In this document: positions 37,850-47,860 of the stretch, piece by piece | Layout: every line of letters begins with the position of its first letter | Position numbering within the stretch: the stretch's first letter is position 1 | Assembly: GCA_029960885.1 (NCBI GenBank) | Contig: JASBVV010000046.1 | Location: forward strand, 41,895 to 105,894 | DNA: 64,000 bases | From: Kyrpidia sp. | GTDB lineage: Bacteria > Bacillota > Bacilli > Kyrpidiales > Kyrpidiaceae | Reading direction: 5' to 3' | Position numbers and translations under genes: made by a program | The notes under the pieces: model-generated | What the model was told of the DNA's origin: nothing | Database searches by the model: none | What the model saw: the letters and a program-made list of their open reading frames with translations, nothing else

Positions 37850-37920
37850 CCTGTTTCGATCCTCCTGTTCGAGCCCTTGGGCAAACGTTTCCCGCTCCGC
37901 CGGCGCCGGCATCGCCCCAC

Positions 37921-38040
37921 AAAAAAACCCCTGCGTTCCGGCGCAGAGGTTCCCGGCGCACGGGGAGATCCCTGTGAATCGAATCCCCGGCCCCCGATTG
38001 AACCCCCTTGCCGGCCTCGCCGGACCGACTTAAAGGGAGC
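37921..38040 (-). promoter_or_regulatory. PyrR attenuator between pyrR and pyrP
   Basis: On the minus strand, GTCCGGCGAGGCC (38013-38025) matches the PyrR-binding loop ARUCCNGNGAGGYU. It is followed by a terminator, CCTCTGCG-CCGGAA-CGCAGGGG then TTTTTTT (37921-37949). When PyrR-UMP binds, the terminator should form and shut off pyrP and the genes beyond. Confidence 0.85.
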
Positions 38041-38085
38041 CTGTCTCGTGTTTGTTCCAAGTCGCTTTCGTCGCGATTTCCCCGC

Positions 38086-38826
<741 letters not shown>

Positions 38827-38845
38827 CCATCCTTGAGTCATGCCC

Positions 38846-38875
38846 ATCATACTCCCTGCGCCCGCCCCCCGTCAA
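38846..38875 (-). promoter_or_regulatory. Promoter of the pyr operon
   Basis: TTGACG (38875-38870) and TATGAT (38851-38846) are 18 bp apart, overlapping the rluD stop codon. Transcription would start near 38839, just before the PyrR leader. Confidence 0.7.
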
Positions 38876-39798
38876 CCCCTCAATCGGGCCATGAGCGCCC
38901 GCATGTCGTCGGGCAACGGAGAGGTAAAGCGCAGTCGGCTTCCGGTGGCCGGGTGGTCAAAACCGAGAACGGCGGCATGCAACGCCTGGCCCTTCATGCC
39001 CATGGACCGCCTCGGCCCGTATTTCGGATCCCCGATCACCGGAAACCCGATGAACTCCATGTGCACCCGGATCTGATGGGTACGCCCGGTCTGCAGCCGC
39101 AGCCGCAAGAGCGTCGCCCGGGAGAACCTCTCCACCACGGTAAAATGGGTCACCGCGGGCCGGCCGCCCCGCACCACGGCCATCTGCTGGCGCAGGAGAG
39201 GATGCCGTCCCACCGGGGCATCCACCGTCCCATGATCGTGGGGAACCACCCCGTGGACCAGGGCCAGGTACTCCCGATCCACGGTATGATCGTGAAACTG
39301 CTTGGCCAGCCACGCATACGCCGCGTCCGTCTTGGCCGCCACCAAAAGCCCCGAGGTGTCCCGGTCGATCCGGTGCACGATGCCGGGACGCACCCCCCCG
39401 CCCAACGTGGACAACGAACCGCAGTGGGCGAGCAGGCCGTTCACCAGGGTCCCCCGGGGATGCCCGGGCGCCGGATGCACCACCATCCCCCGGGGTTTGT
39501 CCACCACCACCTGATCCCCGTCCTCGAACACAATGTTCAACTCCATCGGCTCGGGCACGACATCGACCGGCTCCGGTTCGGGCGGTTCGACCAGCACGTC
39601 CTCCCCGGGACGCACCCGGTGGTTGGCCTTGACCGTCCGCTCCCCGACCTGGACCCGCCCTTCCTCAATCCACCCCTGAATCCGAGACCGAGACACATCC
39701 TCCATCCGCCGGGCCAAAAACCGGTCGATTCGCTCCCCCGCCTCCTCGTCAGCCACCACAAACCAAAGCGCATCCCGCGCCTGTTCCTCTTCGTTCAC
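38872..39798 (-). CDS. RluA-family 23S rRNA pseudouridine synthase (YlyB)
   Basis: Isomerises uridines in 23S rRNA; the precise site is unknown. The 308-residue protein has an N-terminal S4 RNA-binding domain (RIDRFLARRMEDVSRSRIQGWIEEGRVQVGE) and a catalytic domain with the aspartate motif HRIDRDTSGLLVAAKTD near residue 145, then LRLQTGRTHQIRVHM. GTG 39798 overlaps the lspA stop as GTGA. The lspA-ylyB-pyrR order matches Bacillus. Confidence 0.93.
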   Translation of the reverse strand: MNEEEQARDALWFVVADEEAGERIDRFLARRMEDVSRSRIQGWIEEGRVQVGERTVKANHRVRPGEDVLVEPPEPEPVDVVPEPMELNIVFEDGDQVVVDKPRGMVVHPAPGHPRGTLVNGLLAHCGSLSTLGGGVRPGIVHRIDRDTSGLLVAAKTDAAYAWLAKQFHDHTVDREYLALVHGVVPHDHGTVDAPVGRHPLLRQQMAVVRGGRPAVTHFTVVERFSRATLLRLRLQTGRTHQIRVHMEFIGFPVIGDPKYGPRRSMGMKGQALHAAVLGFDHPATGSRLRFTSPLPDDMRALMARLRG

Positions 39799-40250
39799 AA
39801 CTCCCTCTCCCTATGCGATCCGCGCCCAGCCAGGAGGGCTTCGACCACCATCCAGGCCACGGCGACGGTGATACAACTGTCCGCCACATTAAAAATCGGA
39901 AAATGGATGATCCGCACGTCGATAAAATCCACCACCTGCCCCGTCACCAACCGATCCCACAAATTTCCCACGGCCCCCCCGAGCAGCAGGGCCAGTGCCG
40001 CAAGGGTGGAATGGCGGTGCGTCCGGCGTTTGGCGGACAGGATGCCCGCGATCACCACCAGGGTCACCGCGACAAACAACCATCGCTGATTCTGCAAGAT
40101 GCTGAACGCTGCCCCGGCATTTAAATGATACGTAATGTGAAGGACTCCGGGCCAGATCGGAATGGTCTGACCCAGCTCCATGGCGTGGCTCACCCAATAT
40201 TTGGTCAACCAATCCACCAGCCATACGACGGCCGCCCATACATAAAACAT
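39795..40250 (-). CDS. lspA: Lipoprotein signal peptidase II
   Basis: Membrane aspartyl protease that removes the signal peptide of prolipoproteins. The 151-residue protein has four hydrophobic segments and both catalytic-aspartate motifs, GGAVGNLWDRLVTGQVVDFIDV and FNVADSCI. ATG 40250 is preceded by GAGGTGAC. Cotranscribed with ylyA upstream and ylyB downstream. Confidence 0.96.
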   Translation of the reverse strand: MFYVWAAVVWLVDWLTKYWVSHAMELGQTIPIWPGVLHITYHLNAGAAFSILQNQRWLFVAVTLVVIAGILSAKRRTHRHSTLAALALLLGGAVGNLWDRLVTGQVVDFIDVRIIHFPIFNVADSCITVAVAWMVVEALLAGRGSHREREL

Positions 40251-40352
40251 GACGTCACCTCGTCCCACAACTGAGCGCCCCCAGTGTACCACAGGCAAAA
40301 TGCCCGGGGCAACGCCGGGCGGGCGCCGTCCGGACAAGCCGTCGGGAACCGG

Positions 40353-40907
40353 TTATCCTTCGTCGTCATCATCGTCGGACTGCGGGCCGGCCGTGCGCAC
40401 CACGTCGCTGGACGTCCCGTACAGGGCCACGTCCTGCCAGGCATCCTCCCCGTCGTATCCCGTCTGATCCTGCCCATCCATCGACGTGCGTCCGAAGCCC
40501 GGGCTCAAGAACGGCTCTTCCGCCGGGCGGTTGTCATCCCCTTCCCGGAGGTCTTCCCGCCGCCGGCACGCGAGACACAACGCAGCCGCCGGCTCGGCGA
40601 TAAGCCGGTCCCGGCCGATGGGCGATCCGCACCGCTCGCAACGGCCGTAACTCCCATCGCGCAAACGCTGCAATGCGCTCTCCACTTGATCCAGGCGCAG
40701 GTAAGCCCCTTCCCGCAGCGCCACATCCTTTCCCCGTTCAAACATTTCGCTTCCCAGATCCGCCGGATGGTTGTCGTAACCGGACAACTCCCCCACCGAA
40801 TCGTTCATCGAGCGATTCAAGCCAAATCCGCCATGTTGTCGCAAACGGGCCCTCAAATCGGCCGCTTCGGCCTCCAATTGGCGTCGTTGCTCCTCCCAGT
40901 TTTCCAC
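40353..40907 (-). CDS. TraR/DksA-type zinc-finger protein (YlyA-like)
   Basis: A 184-residue protein with an N-terminal coiled coil (EEQRRQLEAEAADLRARLRQ), the segment SVGELSGYDNHPADLGSEMFERGKDVALRE and a C4 zinc finger CERCG...CLAC near residues 92-114. It ends in an acidic tail. Homologues bind RNA polymerase; Bacillus ylyA holds the same place before lspA. GTG 40907 is preceded by AAGGAGGGG. The 412-nt divergent gap to the MFS gene holds no gene and only an AT-rich patch near 41256-41274. Confidence 0.9.
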   Translation of the reverse strand: MENWEEQRRQLEAEAADLRARLRQHGGFGLNRSMNDSVGELSGYDNHPADLGSEMFERGKDVALREGAYLRLDQVESALQRLRDGSYGRCERCGSPIGRDRLIAEPAAALCLACRRREDLREGDDNRPAEEPFLSPGFGRTSMDGQDQTGYDGEDAWQDVALYGTSSDVVRTAGPQSDDDDDEG

Positions 40908-41319
40908 CGTGCCCCTCCTTCTTCCTGAGACTGTCTCGCGGCCGGTCCCCAGACCTGCGGACAGGGATCGACGGCCGCCGTCGGATCGACAAGCGGCTCT
41001 TCCGGCTTGAAAATCCGGTCTGCGGGCCACGCGGGACTTTGTTTTCGCTCCGCCCCCCTCGCCCGCCATCGGGCTGGAAGCCGCTGGTCCGTCCGGCGGG
41101 CGAACGGCCCGAGACCCGGGACAAGGCGAACCCTTTGCGCGGGGCCGGAAAGAGCGCCCGGCGCCCGGTGCGTCCCGTCCTCTTTCGAATAGTGTTTGTG
41201 GGCCTGGCCAACGGCATACCCCCCGCCGATATCGCTGGCCCGCCCGATTCTCATCTTGACAAGGATTTTATAATAGGAGTAACGCCGATAAATATTTCGC
41301 GGGACGAAGGGATAGCCGG

Positions 41320-42537
41320 ATGATGATATGGAAACGCAATCTTTTGATCTGCTGGATCGGATCCTTTGCCACGACGGCGGGCATGAGTCTGGTCATCCCG
41401 TTTCTGCCTCTGTACATCGAACAACTCGGGGTTCGCACCACGGCGGAGGTGGAACAATGGGCGGGACTCGCTTTTGGCTCCACCTTCCTCATGTCCGCCG
41501 TCGTCTCCCCGCTGTGGGGGCAGTTGGCCGACCGCCGGGGAAGGAAACTGATGTTGCTCCGGGCCAGCCTGGGGATGGCCATTGTGATGACCTTGATGGG
41601 CTTTGTGACCAGCGTCTACCAATTGGTGGGGCTGAGATTGTTGATGGGAGCCGTGTCGGGATATATCGCGGCGGCCATCACGTTGGTGGCCGCCCAGACG
41701 CCGAAGGAGCATTCGGGGTGGGCTCTGGGGACCCTCTCCACCGGCACGGTGGGCGGAAACCTCATGGGGCCTCTCGTCGGGGGATATTTGGCAGAGACCA
41801 TCGGACTTCGGCACGTGTTTTTCGTCACCGGCGGCTTTATGCTCCTGGCTTTTTTTGTGACCCTGATGTTCATCCGCGAGCATTTTACCCCGCCGGCGCC
41901 GTCACCGGCCGCGAACGGGCGAAGATTCTGGTCCCGGGTGCCCAACCGCCGCACCCTGTGGGCGCTGTTTTTGACCACCTTCATGCTGCAGTTGGCGAAC
42001 ATGTCCATCGAACCGATCGTCACCGTGTACGTCAAACAGTTGGCCGGAGACTCGACGCACATCGCCCTGATCTCCGGCGCCGTGGTGGCCGCCGCGGGGT
42101 TTGCCAACGCCCTGACCGCTTCGCCGCTGGGCAGAATCTCCGACCGGATCGGGCCGCAAAAGGTCCTCTTTGCCGCCCTGTTGCTGGGCGGCCTGGTGTT
42201 CATCCCCCAGGCCTACGTCCGGACACCCTGGCAACTGCTCGTGCTACGCCTCCTGCTCGGCATGTTCATGGCCGGCATGTTGCCGTCGATCAATTCGTTG
42301 ATCAAACGCAATGTCCCCCAGGACATGGCCGGACGCGTTTTCGGCTACAACCAGTCCGCCCAGTATCTGGGCAACATCGCCGGACCACTGCTCGGCAGCC
42401 AGACCGCCGCACACCTCGGAATCCGTTACGTCTTTTTCTCGACCAGTTTCCTGTTGCTCTTCAATGCCCTGTGGATTCGCCGCACCGACAAGCGAGCCGG
42501 CCTGGCCTCGGACTCTCGGACGCCCGAAGCCGAGTAA
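41320..42537 (+). CDS. MFS multidrug-type efflux transporter
   Basis: Inner-membrane exporter of 405 residues with about 12 hydrophobic segments. Motif A GQLADRRGRKLML is present near residue 68, with LGTLSTGTVGGNLMGPLVGGYLAE in the first half and SPLGRISDRIGPQKVLF in the second. Close in type to the MdtG/YxlH group of drug exporters; the substrate is unknown. Several in-frame ATGs lie close together (41320, 41323), and AAGG lies upstream. It occupies the place of ileS in the Bacillus order. Confidence 0.85.
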   Translation: MMIWKRNLLICWIGSFATTAGMSLVIPFLPLYIEQLGVRTTAEVEQWAGLAFGSTFLMSAVVSPLWGQLADRRGRKLMLLRASLGMAIVMTLMGFVTSVYQLVGLRLLMGAVSGYIAAAITLVAAQTPKEHSGWALGTLSTGTVGGNLMGPLVGGYLAETIGLRHVFFVTGGFMLLAFFVTLMFIREHFTPPAPSPAANGRRFWSRVPNRRTLWALFLTTFMLQLANMSIEPIVTVYVKQLAGDSTHIALISGAVVAAAGFANALTASPLGRISDRIGPQKVLFAALLLGGLVFIPQAYVRTPWQLLVLRLLLGMFMAGMLPSINSLIKRNVPQDMAGRVFGYNQSAQYLGNIAGPLLGSQTAAHLGIRYVFFSTSFLLLFNALWIRRTDKRAGLASDSRTPEAE

Positions 42538-42562
42538 CATCCACCCGGATCCACCCGGGTAC

Positions 42563-43042
42563 TCACGGCACCCGCGGAGTATGCAACTGAGCTTGGACGA
42601 TCTTCACCAGGTCGGCGATGAATCCCCCGATCACAGGGAGGTTGTACACCGCCAGAGCCTGCAGAACATAAACCAGAAGTGCGGCGATCAAGGTGAATCC
42701 GACCCCGATACCCACCCCCCGGGACAGCCCGCTGATGAGATTGATCCAGATCAGCCGGGAGGGCCGGGTGATCATATAGACATATTCCGCAAAATTCCCC
42801 TTTTCCAAATAAGCCGCCAGCGTGCGAAGCGGCTCTTCGATTCGCGCCGCTGTGTCGGCCACTCGCCTGGATGCATCCTCCGGGCGATCCGGGCGCCCGC
42901 ACGCCGGTTCTTTCCCCGGAGTTCGATCGTCCGACCCCTTGCGCGTGTCCCGCCCGTCGGCGGGTCCGGCCGGCGCCGCCGACGGCGGCCGATCCGCACT
43001 TCCCTTGTTTCCGATGCCGGCGACTCCCACGCGAATGCGCAT
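42563..43042 (-). CDS. DUF5665 membrane protein
   Basis: A 159-residue protein. The first 75 residues are polar and low-complexity; the second half is the DUF5665 core FAEYVYMITRPSRLIWINLISGLSRGVGIGVGFTLIAALLVYVLQALAVYNLPVIGGFIADLVKIVQ, with two hydrophobic segments. The function is unknown. ATG 43042 follows GGGGAGGGGG. It converges with the MFS gene, with about 25 nt between them. Confidence 0.8.
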   Translation of the reverse strand: MRIRVGVAGIGNKGSADRPPSAAPAGPADGRDTRKGSDDRTPGKEPACGRPDRPEDASRRVADTAARIEEPLRTLAAYLEKGNFAEYVYMITRPSRLIWINLISGLSRGVGIGVGFTLIAALLVYVLQALAVYNLPVIGGFIADLVKIVQAQLHTPRVP

Positions 43043-43149
43043 GATTCCCCCTCCCCATCCACATCTACGCATCCGAAACCGGGGTTATGCATCGCCAAGT
43101 TCCCGCCGCTCTGTTATGATGAGGGGTGGACAGACAGGAGGGAACCGCG

Positions 43150-43338
43150 GTGTTGCGCAAACTTTCCGTCGCCCTGATTTGGGTCGGGGGGATCGCCATC
43201 GGGGCGGGTTTCGTGGCCCGAGTGGCTTTTCAGCTCGACCCCAGCCCGGTCTCCGTCTTTTTATCGGCCGCCTTTGCCGTATTCCTGACCGGTATGGTGC
43301 TGTTCATCGTGAGCAACCTATTTCCCCCCAAGCCGTGA
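43150..43338 (+). CDS. Small two-helix membrane protein of unknown function
   Basis: A 62-residue protein, VLRKLSVALIWVGGIAIGAGFVARVAF...VFLSAAFAVFLTGMVLFIVSNLFPPKP, with two clear transmembrane segments near residues 5-25 and 36-56. GTG 43150 has AGGAGGG 7 nt upstream, and a TATGAT at 43115-43120 may be its -10. No family recognised. Confidence 0.6.
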   Translation: MLRKLSVALIWVGGIAIGAGFVARVAFQLDPSPVSVFLSAAFAVFLTGMVLFIVSNLFPPKP

Positions 43339-43445
43339 ACGGGATCCGGTCGGCCGGGTGCGGATCAAAACCGAACGATCGGACGGCGGCGCGGTTTTCC
43401 CGACCGGCCAAGAGGCGGGCCGACGCGGGCACCAAAGCCCGGCGC

Positions 43446-44672
43446 TCACGGAGTTCCGCCCAGCCACTGCCGGCACGTGCGCTCAAAAAGCGCCCACCAA
43501 CCGGCCCGACGCACGTCCTCGGCGAGATACAGCGGGGTTTCCCCGGTGGGCTTCCCGCCCCGGTACACCACCACTTTGCCGACCGCCGCCCCATTCTTTT
43601 TCGGCGCGCCCCCGGGGTCCGCGGTGATCTCGGCACGGATGCCTTCCTTGGACTCTCCTCGCCGGAGCAACGCCCCCACGATCTCCCTCACCGTCACCTG
43701 CGCCCGCTCGGGATCCCCTTTGTCCAGGTGCACCCGGCCCACGATGTCCCCGGGACCGTACAGTTTCACGAACTGAAATTGCCCGAACGCCCAATCGAGC
43801 ATCTGTGAAACTTCGGCATTCCGCTGTTTGGACGTCGGCTCGCCCATCACCACGGCAATCACCCGAAAATCTCCTTTTTTCGCCGTGGCACTCAAGCAGT
43901 ACCGCGCTTCTTCGGTGAATCCGGTCTTCAATCCGTCCACACCCGGGTAAAACCGCACCAACTTGTTGGTGTTCACCAGCCAGAACGGCCGATCGGTGTC
44001 TTTGCGCAAATAATCCTCATACAACGAGGTCCACCGCAGCACCCGAGGATGCTTAAGAAGCTCCCGGGACATGACCGCGATGTCGAACGCAGAGGTATAA
44101 TGGCCGGACGCGGGCAGTCCGTTGCAATTGACAAAATGCGTATCCCTCATTCCAAGTTCTTCCGCACGCCTGTTCATCATGTTGACGAACTCCGCCTCGG
44201 ATCCGGCCAAGAATTCGGCGATCGCCACCGATGCATCGTTGGCCGAGGCCACAGCAATGCCCTTCATCATGTCGTCAAAGGTCATCTCTTCGCCGGGCTT
44301 GAGAAAAATCTGCGACCCGCCCATACCGGCCGCCCGCTCGCTGGTCCGCACCCGGTCGGTCAGCTTCACCTTGCCCTGCTCTAGCGCCTCGACGGCCAAA
44401 AGCATCGTCATGATCTTCGTGATGCTGGCCGGAGGGAGTTTTTCGTGGCTATTTTTCTCCACCAACACCGTACCCGTGGCGGCATCCATGAGTACGGCGG
44501 ACACGGCGTGTTCCGCCAGCGTGGCTCCCGTGTGTGCCCGCTCCCGGGCTGCGACCGCTTTCATCGAGGGCCCTGATCCCAAGGCCGACCCGGCTCCTGC
44601 GGCACCGGCCGCAGCCGGCGCCGCCAGAAGCACCCCGGCGCACAAACCGGCGAGTCCTGCGCGAAGGTTCAT
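43446..44672 (-). CDS. dacF: D-alanyl-D-alanine carboxypeptidase DacF (PBP5 family)
   Basis: Secreted or membrane-anchored penicillin-binding protein that trims peptidoglycan pentapeptides; DacF homologues act in the forespore. The 408-residue protein has a signal peptide (about residues 1-25) and the triad SITK (near 83), SAN (near 143) and KTGF (near 248). A C-terminal PBP5_C domain and an amphipathic tail follow. It follows pupG as in Bacillus, but spoIIAA does not come next in this window. Confidence 0.94.
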   Translation of the reverse strand: MNLRAGLAGLCAGVLLAAPAAAGAAGAGSALGSGPSMKAVAARERAHTGATLAEHAVSAVLMDAATGTVLVEKNSHEKLPPASITKIMTMLLAVEALEQGKVKLTDRVRTSERAAGMGGSQIFLKPGEEMTFDDMMKGIAVASANDASVAIAEFLAGSEAEFVNMMNRRAEELGMRDTHFVNCNGLPASGHYTSAFDIAVMSRELLKHPRVLRWTSLYEDYLRKDTDRPFWLVNTNKLVRFYPGVDGLKTGFTEEARYCLSATAKKGDFRVIAVVMGEPTSKQRNAEVSQMLDWAFGQFQFVKLYGPGDIVGRVHLDKGDPERAQVTVREIVGALLRRGESKEGIRAEITADPGGAPKKNGAAVGKVVVYRGGKPTGETPLYLAEDVRRAGWWALFERTCRQWLGGTP

Positions 44673-44775
44673 CCTCGCTTCCCTCCTTCACACTGCTTTT
44701 GTAGTGTGTGTCGGGGAGGGAAGCTTTATCCGGCGCTGGAAACGGCAGCTCGTTTGCCATCACAGATAGTGGGTG

Positions 44776-45591
44776 TCACAGGCGCCGGACGATCTCGCCC
44801 ACCAATCGTCCAAACGTGTTCCCGATGCGCTGACCGGTTTCGATCACCTCTTCGTGGGAAAGAGGCTGGTTCAGAATCCCCGCCGCCATGTTGGTGATAC
44901 ACGAGATGCCCAGCACCCGCATGCCCGCGTGCCGGGCGGCGATCACCTCGGCAACCGTGGACATCCCCACAGCATCCGCCCCGAGTATGCGCAACATGCG
45001 GATCTCCGCCGGGGTTTCAAACGTCGGCCCGAGAAGCCCGGCGTACACCCCTTCCCGCAACGGAATGCCCAGATCGCGGCCCACCCGGCGGGCCAGGGCG
45101 AGCAGTTCGCGATCATACGCCGCCGACATATCGGGAAACCGAGGCCCAAGCTCTTCATCGTTGGGGCCGACCAGGGGATTTTTCCCGGTCAAATTGAGAT
45201 GATCGCGGATCAACATCAGATCCCCGGGTTGAAAACCCCGATGCACCCCGCCCGAAGCGTTGGTCACAATCAGCACGTCCGCCCCGAGGAGCCGAAACAC
45301 CCGCACGGGAAAGGCCACCTGTTCCGCCGTGTACCCTTCATACAGATGAAACCTTCCCTGCATGGCCACCACCGGCACTCCGCTCAACCGGCCAAACACC
45401 AGGCGACCGGCGTGTCCGATCACGGTCGACACGGGAAACTCCGGAATCTCTTCGTAAGGGACCGCCCGGATGTCTTCGAAGGTCTCCGCCAATTCCCCCA
45501 GTCCCGATCCCAGAATCAACGCCACCCGCGGCCGCTGGGCCAACCCGGCGTCCAGGCGTTCAGCCACTTGGCGAACCCATTCTGCCTTCAT
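44776..45591 (-). CDS. pupG: Purine-nucleoside phosphorylase
   Basis: Phosphorolyses inosine and guanosine. The 271-residue protein has [12 protein letters not shown] (near residue 26), [36 protein letters not shown] and [35 protein letters not shown] 45591 overlaps the deoB stop as ATGA with GGAGCGAGG upstream. Works with DeoB in nucleoside salvage. Confidence 0.95.
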   Translation of the reverse strand: MKAEWVRQVAERLDAGLAQRPRVALILGSGLGELAETFEDIRAVPYEEIPEFPVSTVIGHAGRLVFGRLSGVPVVAMQGRFHLYEGYTAEQVAFPVRVFRLLGADVLIVTNASGGVHRGFQPGDLMLIRDHLNLTGKNPLVGPNDEELGPRFPDMSAAYDRELLALARRVGRDLGIPLREGVYAGLLGPTFETPAEIRMLRILGADAVGMSTVAEVIAARHAGMRVLGISCITNMAAGILNQPLSHEEVIETGQRIGNTFGRLVGEIVRRL

Positions 45592-46535
45592 CGCTGCACC
45601 TCGCTCCAAAAACTGTTTCCCACCGACGGCGGGGAGACGCCGAACGCCTCCACCGCCCGGGCAAACCCGACCGGATCGTTGCGATGCCCGTACAAAGAGT
45701 CAAAATCCACCAGATTCCCGTAGACGAGGCCCCGATCCAGGGTGCGCCCCCAGCGGACGATCTGATCGACCGCATCCATGTTGTCTTTGGTATGTACCTT
45801 CTCGGTGACCCCATGTCCGCCGTAGATATCGGGGATCTTCCCGATCCCCACCACCGGCCACCCCGATTCCGTCAGCTCGTCCAGCACCGTCCGACCGAAC
45901 CGGAGCGAATAATCCCGGCGGCGGTCGGTCCGGACGAATTGTCCGTGGCGTCCCACGAAAGGCCGGGCGATCACCCGGCCCACGGCATGCTCCCCACGAA
46001 GCAGCTCCCGGGCGATCTCGCACATCCGGTACAGCGATTCCGGCGGGATCACGTCCTCGTGAGCGGCGATCTGGAACACGCTGTCCCCCGACGTGTACAC
46101 AATGGGTCGCCCCGTCCGCATGTGCTCGTCGCCGAGTTCCTTCAGAATCTCCGTACCCGAAGCCGGCCGGTTTCCAAGCACCCGGCGTCCGATAGCCCGC
46201 TCGAAGGGTTCGATGACTTCTGGAGGGAATCCATGTGGATACACCGGAAGGGCCCGGTCGAGGACCACGCCGACAAACTCCCAGTGGCCATTGGTGGTAT
46301 CCTTGCCCACCGAACGTTCCCGCATCTTTCCGTAACAGCCGATCACCTCGGCCGGAGCCGGCGTCCCCAGTTCCACCACCCGCCCGAGCCCCAGCCGTGC
46401 CAGGTGCGGCACTCGAAGGCCGCCCGCCGCCTCGGCGATATGGCCGAGGGTATTCGCCCCTTCGTCTCCGTACCGTTCCGCGTCCGGCGCCGCCCCCACT
46501 CCGCAGCTGTCCAGGACGATCCATATCCAGCGCAT
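45588..46535 (-). CDS. deoB: Phosphopentomutase with an internal deletion
   Basis: Interconverts ribose-1-P and ribose-5-P (and the deoxy forms). The N terminus is normal: [25 protein letters not shown] and [11 protein letters not shown], then [25 protein letters not shown]. Directly after that the protein jumps to [18 protein letters not shown], which resembles the true C terminus of the family (GxSFLxEL). About 75 residues that normally lie between, including the metal-binding ADHG and DHTRE motifs, are missing, giving 315 residues instead of about 390. If real, the enzyme should be inactive. Frame and ends are otherwise intact. Confidence 0.88.
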   Translation of the reverse strand: MRWIWIVLDSCGVGAAPDAERYGDEGANTLGHIAEAAGGLRVPHLARLGLGRVVELGTPAPAEVIGCYGKMRERSVGKDTTNGHWEFVGVVLDRALPVYPHGFPPEVIEPFERAIGRRVLGNRPASGTEILKELGDEHMRTGRPIVYTSGDSVFQIAAHEDVIPPESLYRMCEIARELLRGEHAVGRVIARPFVGRHGQFVRTDRRRDYSLRFGRTVLDELTESGWPVVGIGKIPDIYGGHGVTEKVHTKDNMDAVDQIVRWGRTLDRGLVYGNLVDFDSLYGHRNDPVGFARAVEAFGVSPPSVGNSFWSEVQR

Positions 46536-46594
46536 GACGTTCGTGCTTCAACCCCTTTCGCCGTCCCGCGACCGCCCCCACCCCGCCCCCGCAT

Positions 46595-47482
46595 TCAGGC
46601 CCGGGGATGGGTGCGCAGATACACATCCTTGAGGCGGGTTTGGGTCACATGGGTATAAATCTGGGTCGTCGAGATGTCCGCATGGCCGAGCATCTCCTGA
46701 ACCGCCCGCAAATCCGCACCGTTCTCCAGCAAATGCGTGGCAAACGAGTGCCGCAGGGTATGCGGCGTGATCACCTTCTGAATTCCCGCCGTCCGGGCGT
46801 GTTTTTTCAAGATCTTCCAAAACCCCTGCCGGGTCAGCCTCCGGCCCTGATGATTGAGAAAGAGGGCCCCCGGGTCTCCGTTCTTGAGGAGCCTGGGACG
46901 CCCATGGGTCAAATACCGATGGGCCGCGTCCAGCGCCGCCGATCCCAACGGAACAATGCGCTCTTTCGATCCCTTTCCGTAGCACTTGACATAGCCCATA
47001 TTTAAATTGACGTCCGCCACGTCAAGAAACACCAACTCGGACACCCGAATGCCCGTGGCGTACAGGAGTTCCAACATCGCCCGGTCCCGGAGTCCCATGG
47101 GCGTTCGCCCTTCCGGCGCGGCCAGCAGCCGTTCCACCTCATCCACGTTCAGCACCCGGGGCAATCGCTTATCCGCTTTGGGGGAATCGAGCTGCCCCGT
47201 CGGATTGGCCTCCATCAGCCCTTCTCTCTCCAGAAACTGGTAGAATGACCGCATGCTGGCCAGGTGTCTGGAAACCGTGGCCGGCGCTCGCCCCAGTTTC
47301 TGGAGGTGCGCCAAATACGCCACGATATGGCGCCGGGAGGAGTCCGGCCAATCCCGACATCCGCTGTGTTCGAGAAAGTCCGCATAGCGCACCAAATCAC
47401 TTTGATACGATCCCAGGGTGCTCGGCGCCAGTCCTTTTTCGATGGCCAAATAGCGAATAAACCGCTCGATCATCGTTTTCAT
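46595..47482 (-). CDS. xerD: Tyrosine recombinase XerD (RipX)
   Basis: Resolves chromosome dimers at dif together with a XerC or CodV partner. The 295-residue protein has an N-terminal SAM-like domain and a catalytic domain with TGIRVSEL (Arg), KGSKERIVP (Lys), HTLRHSFATHLLENGADL (His-x-x-Arg), LGHADISTTQIYTHV (His and Tyr). ATG 47482 gives MKTMIERFIRYLAIEKG. The fur-yqzK-xerD-deoB context is the Bacillus one. Confidence 0.95.
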   Translation of the reverse strand: MKTMIERFIRYLAIEKGLAPSTLGSYQSDLVRYADFLEHSGCRDWPDSSRRHIVAYLAHLQKLGRAPATVSRHLASMRSFYQFLEREGLMEANPTGQLDSPKADKRLPRVLNVDEVERLLAAPEGRTPMGLRDRAMLELLYATGIRVSELVFLDVADVNLNMGYVKCYGKGSKERIVPLGSAALDAAHRYLTHGRPRLLKNGDPGALFLNHQGRRLTRQGFWKILKKHARTAGIQKVITPHTLRHSFATHLLENGADLRAVQEMLGHADISTTQIYTHVTQTRLKDVYLRTHPRA

Positions 47483-47570
47483 GCGATGGACCCCTTTGCC
47501 CCCGTCCGGGCGTCGACTCACTCCTTCGGTGCCTAGAAATATTCTACAAAAACATCGGAAATCCTTCTGA

Positions 47571-47810
47571 TTATTCGCCGGCCCGGTAAAACTCCTGCAG
47601 CCGCTGCCAAACGGTCTCCCATGAAAAATCCGTTTCCCCCGGTCCGTGTACCTTCACCGCGGGGCCCCGGGGTTCCCGGTAAGGATCCCGGGCTTGGTGT
47701 TGTTCATTCCACAACAGCCACCCCTGAAAGAGAAGAAAAGCCAGGGCCACGGCGGTGCCCACATACCACAGGCTGTCCCTCCGACGGGTTGGACGGTGGT
47801 CCACCTGCAT
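47571..47810 (-). CDS. yqzK: YqzK-like DUF4227 membrane protein
   Basis: A 79-residue protein with one transmembrane segment (WYVGTAVALAFLLFQGWLLW) and the conserved tail DPYREPRGPAVKVHG...WQRLQEFYRAGE of DUF4227. Bacillus yqzK lies between fur and xerD; here ald separates it from fur. ATG 47810 has GAGGTGG 5 nt upstream. Function unknown. Confidence 0.82.
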   Translation of the reverse strand: MQVDHRPTRRRDSLWYVGTAVALAFLLFQGWLLWNEQHQARDPYREPRGPAVKVHGPGETDFSWETVWQRLQEFYRAGE

Positions 47811-47860
47811 CCCCTCCACCTCACTCTATGCCCGCCGCTCCCGGTTCATGCCCCGTCCCT

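Noticed and set aside
41256-41274. TTGACA and TATAAT upstream of the MFS gene
   Set aside because: The two elements are only 7 bp apart, so they cannot act as one sigma-A promoter; at most TATAAT works with a weak -35.
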